In this document: in pieces, positions 5,954 to 8,059 of the stretch
Numbering within the stretch: position 1 is the first letter of the stretch
Layout: every line of letters starts with the position of its first letter
Source of the DNA: DATEEW01 sp035273665
GTDB taxonomy: Bacteria > Pseudomonadota > Gammaproteobacteria > Burkholderiales > SG8-39
Direction: 5' to 3'
Assembly (NCBI GenBank): GCA_035273665.1
Contig: DATEOW010000051.1
Span: forward strand, 1 to 8,059
Length of the DNA stretch: 8,059 nt
Notes under the pieces: model-generated
Database searches by the model: none
What the model was told of the DNA's origin: nothing
What the model saw: the letters and a program-made list of their open reading frames with translations, nothing else
Translations under genes and position numbers: made by a program

Positions 5954-7237
5954 TCAGAACTGCTTGCGCCACCCCAGCGCAAACGAGTGCAGCATTGCGT
6001 TCTTGAATTCCCCTTCTACTTGTCCGGCCAAAGGGCCGCGATTCGCTTCCACCGACAAGTCGCCCATATAGGCCAGTTCATAGGCAAAACTTAAAGAGAC
6101 TTTCGGTTCGTAACGATATTCGAGGCCGAAACCGAAGCGCCAGGTGTTGCCGGTGGGTGTGCTGAAGGTGCGGTCGTCGTCATCGACCATTTCGCTGTCG
6201 TACGCTACGCCGGCACTTAATGTGCAGGTGTCTGAGTATTTATATTGCGCACCGAAGGCGAGGTGCCAAACGTCTTTGTAGTTTGCGTCCGCGGTCAGGC
6301 TCGTCGCATCTTCCGCGCTTAGCGTTACATCAACCCGTCCAAAACGTGACCAGTCTTCCCAGCCCACATTGCCCATCAATGCGAGCCGGTCGTTCATATC
6401 GTGATAGAAACTCGCCCGCAGCGCTTGAGGCATTGTGACCTCCAGATCGAGCTTGGCGCCAGATAGGCCGGCCAAATCGATCACCGCCTGCAAAGCAGGG
6501 CGCACATTCCGCAACTCCGGCCGATCGGAAAAATCGAGTTTCGCTTCGGTGAGGTATTGCAAACCGAAGCGGGTCGATGCGCTCGGTTCCCACAGGATCC
6601 CCAGATTGCCTTGCACGGCGATATCGGTGTCCTCAATTTCGAGTCTGCCGTCGTCCTGCGCAGGGCCGGGCAACAAGATCGGCGTGTTGTTGATGGCGGA
6701 TTGCTGCTTCAGCACGCCGTAATGAATCGCTAAGCCCAGTCCGACCGACCATTCGGGATTCGTGCGGTAGGCGATCGTCGGCTGAATCGTATACGCCTGG
6801 AGGGTGATCTCCTGTAGATAGTAGCGACCCGCCCAATCGGAATTGAAATCCAAGGCACTGCCGAAATAGCCGCCCACGCCGACGCCGACTTTGAGGTCTG
6901 GCGAAATGCTGTGGCTGTAGTAGGTTCCGCCCAACGGAATCCAGGCGGAGGCATCGCCGTTATTGCCGTCAATGGTGCTGACACTTTGGTCGACGTCGAA
7001 ATCGATGTCCGCGTACATAGCAATGGCCGACGCCGAGAACTGATTTCCGGAAAGACGCGTCATTCCCGCCGGGTTCGTGAAAATGGTGCCGGCATCTTGC
7101 GCCCGAGCGGCCCAACCGGCACTGGCAAGGCCGACCTCGGCAGCACTGACTTCATAAAGATAAAAACCGCCGGCGCAAACAGCGCTCGGCAGACACAGCA
7201 ACGCTGTCCCTACCGACGCTGAAATGCGGGGATACAT
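5954..7237 (-). CDS. FadL/OmpP1/TodX-family outer-membrane transporter
   Basis: Members form 14-stranded outer-membrane barrels that move hydrophobic compounds such as long-chain fatty acids or aromatic hydrocarbons by lateral diffusion. The 427-residue length matches the family. A signal peptide ends at about residue 22 (SAVCA), and the mature protein starts GGFYLYEVSAAEVGLASAGWAARAQDAG followed by IFTNPAGMTRL, the family's N-terminal hatch region with the NPAGM motif at 55-59. The protein ends in Phe (HSFALGWRKQF), the usual barrel-assembly signal. ATG 7237 lies 12 bases after the DUF3313 stop; AAGG directly abuts the ATG, too close to be a good ribosome site, so the gene probably depends on translation of its upstream neighbour. 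The substrate cannot be read from the sequence; with the second barrel and the sulfatase, a sulfated or aromatic amphiphile is one possibility. Confidence 0.94.
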   Translation of the reverse strand: MYPRISASVGTALLCLPSAVCAGGFYLYEVSAAEVGLASAGWAARAQDAGTIFTNPAGMTRLSGNQFSASAIAMYADIDFDVDQSVSTIDGNNGDASAWIPLGGTYYSHSISPDLKVGVGVGGYFGSALDFNSDWAGRYYLQEITLQAYTIQPTIAYRTNPEWSVGLGLAIHYGVLKQQSAINNTPILLPGPAQDDGRLEIEDTDIAVQGNLGILWEPSASTRFGLQYLTEAKLDFSDRPELRNVRPALQAVIDLAGLSGAKLDLEVTMPQALRASFYHDMNDRLALMGNVGWEDWSRFGRVDVTLSAEDATSLTADANYKDVWHLAFGAQYKYSDTCTLSAGVAYDSEMVDDDDRTFSTPTGNTWRFGFGLEYRYEPKVSLSFAYELAYMGDLSVEANRGPLAGQVEGEFKNAMLHSFALGWRKQF

Positions 7238-7249
7238 CCTTGAGAACGC

Positions 7250-7924
7250 TTACTTCCGTGCAACGAACTTCGGTACTTCGTTTACGGCGCCGGCCATCCA
7301 CTTGCCTAAGAGCGGTTTGAGCGAATCAACGGTGACTTTCTCGCCGTCGAAAGTGTCGCCCGTTCCTTCGCGAACAGCGGTCAGCAGACGTTCGCCCGTT
7401 ACACTATCGGTGGCCTCGGCTTCGACAAATATTTTTGCTTTATGCGGTGAACCGCTCGCGGCATTCTTCGCCGCAGTCAACAGAAAAGCGACGGGAATAT
7501 ATTGATAGGGCTTCAAGCCCTCTTTCTCGACGGAAGCACCGGTGATGGCAACACGCAATCGCGCCACGCCAGGTCCAGGCGCCGTAACGATCTTGACCTG
7601 ACCGCCCAAAGCGTCGCGCAACTGTGAATCCGCGTATTTGGCGATGCCTGCCAAAGTATCGGCGCTAACTTGGTCGGTCGGCTGCGGTGCTGGGTATAAC
7701 TCCACCTTTTCCAACATCACCGCCTGATAGTTTTGTGGCGTGAATTTAGGACTAACACTACGCATGACCGTGCTGCCCAGCGCATCTTGATAAGCGGTCA
7801 AACCGCTGTAGTCCTTGAGGAACCCGGAATAAGTGGGGCTTGTCTGCGCCGATACGGAAAAACTAAAAGCGACAAGCAGACCAAACCCGGTGACGGTGCG
7901 AATTGCCTTGGAAATAGAAAACAT
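7250..7924 (-). CDS. Exported DUF3313-family protein
   Basis: The 224-residue product has a Sec signal peptide (hydrophobic GFGLLVAFSFSVSA, cleavage before QTSP at about residue 27). The mature start YSGFLKDYSGLTAYQDALGS, the following KFTPQNYQAVMLEKVELYPAP, the RLRVAITGA segment and the VEAEATDSVTGERLLTAVREG stretch resemble DUF3313, a family of uncharacterised proteins that are often lipoproteins. Here no lipobox cysteine is present, so it should be a soluble periplasmic protein. ATG 7924 has an excellent ribosome site (AAAGGAG, 5-base spacing). It is the first gene of the long unit, with a palindromic regulatory element about 65 bases upstream and FadL 12 bases downstream. The function is unknown; the alternating strand pattern and position suggest an envelope accessory role, which is inference. 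Confidence 0.82.
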   Translation of the reverse strand: MFSISKAIRTVTGFGLLVAFSFSVSAQTSPTYSGFLKDYSGLTAYQDALGSTVMRSVSPKFTPQNYQAVMLEKVELYPAPQPTDQVSADTLAGIAKYADSQLRDALGGQVKIVTAPGPGVARLRVAITGASVEKEGLKPYQYIPVAFLLTAAKNAASGSPHKAKIFVEAEATDSVTGERLLTAVREGTGDTFDGEKVTVDSLKPLLGKWMAGAVNEVPKFVARK

Positions 7925-7985
7925 GGATTCTCCTTTAGACCGCTTCAGGCGGATGCCGAACGATAGTTTTCTTGTGCCTGCTTCA

Positions 7986-8007
7986 CCATGGGACCTTGGT
8001 CCAATAG
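7986..8007 (-). promoter_or_regulatory. DosR-box-like palindrome upstream of the DUF3313-FadL unit
   Basis: GGACCTTGGTCC at 7991-8002 is a perfect inverted repeat with 5-base arms and a TT centre. The 22-base segment matches 2554-2575 in 18 positions. It lies about 65 bases upstream of ATG 7924. The GGGAC-N4-GTCC layout resembles sites of NarL/LuxR-type regulators. A TATCGT-like -10 could lie near 7965, but this is weak. Confidence 0.55.
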
Positions 8008-8059
8008 GCCGACTTAGGCCTAGGGTTTTTGAGCCGCGTGCACAGCGACGGCCATCCCT
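8008..8059. other. Left-over upstream region with a TAGGCC repeat
   Basis: No gene is seen here. TAGGCC occurs at 8005-8010 and 8015-8020, ten bases apart, and TAGGCCTA at 8015-8022 is a palindrome. GACTTAGGCCTA (8011-8022) resembles GACTTTGGTCCTA of the box at 2560-2572, with one substitution and one missing base, so it may be a degraded second binding site. Confidence 0.25.

Noticed and set aside
7945..7989. 14-codon ORF (ATG 7989) before the DUF3313 gene
   Set aside because: Its ATG abuts the regulatory palindrome, so it probably lies upstream of or at the transcription start, and it has no convincing ribosome site.

Overview
The window looks like part of a Gram-negative, probably proteobacterial, chromosome of moderately high GC. 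Two outer-membrane beta-barrel proteins, Sec signal peptides and Shine-Dalgarno sites such as AAAGGAG and AGGAGG support this. The genus cannot be told from the sequence. Every gene I can support lies on the minus strand, so the cluster reads from the right end of the window to the left. No tRNA, rRNA, CRISPR, insertion sequence or convincing rho-independent terminator was seen. No gene-free stretch exceeds about 135 bases.

Layout in transcription order. (1) 8059-7925: promoter region with a DosR-box-like palindrome. (2) 7924-7250: secreted DUF3313-type protein. (3) 7237-5954: FadL/OmpP1-type outer-membrane transporter. (4) 5889-5398: four-helix membrane protein of unknown function, with a TTG start. 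(5) 5378-5310: candidate 22-residue leader ORF with a perfect AGGAGG. It overlaps the start of (6). (6) 5323-4955: small exported protein made mostly of six 11-residue repeats (DPVLSPDAxPA). (7) 4952-4857: candidate 31-residue ORF linking (6) to (8). (8) 4860-3919: outer-membrane barrel of the 'MetA-pathway of phenol degradation' transporter type. (9) 3818-2601: membrane-anchored formylglycine-generating enzyme (FGE/SUMF1) with both catalytic cysteines. (10) 2600-2498: second promoter region carrying the same palindrome. (11) 2497-1454: exported HAD-superfamily phosphatase. (12) 1422 to the left edge: exported type I sulfatase with a CTAGR formylglycine site, cut off at its C-terminus by the window.

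How it may work together (inference). The FGE would convert Cys74 of the sulfatase to formylglycine. FadL and the second barrel would carry hydrophobic or aromatic compounds across the outer membrane. The sulfatase and HAD phosphatase would remove sulfate and phosphate groups in the periplasm. The FGE and its likely substrate sit in two different transcription units, but both units carry a nearly identical 22-bp element (18 of 22 bases shared) about 60 bp upstream of the first gene. This suggests one regulator, plausibly of the NarL/LuxR type, controls the whole set. The least explained parts are the repeat protein, the membrane protein and the two small ORFs between the barrels.
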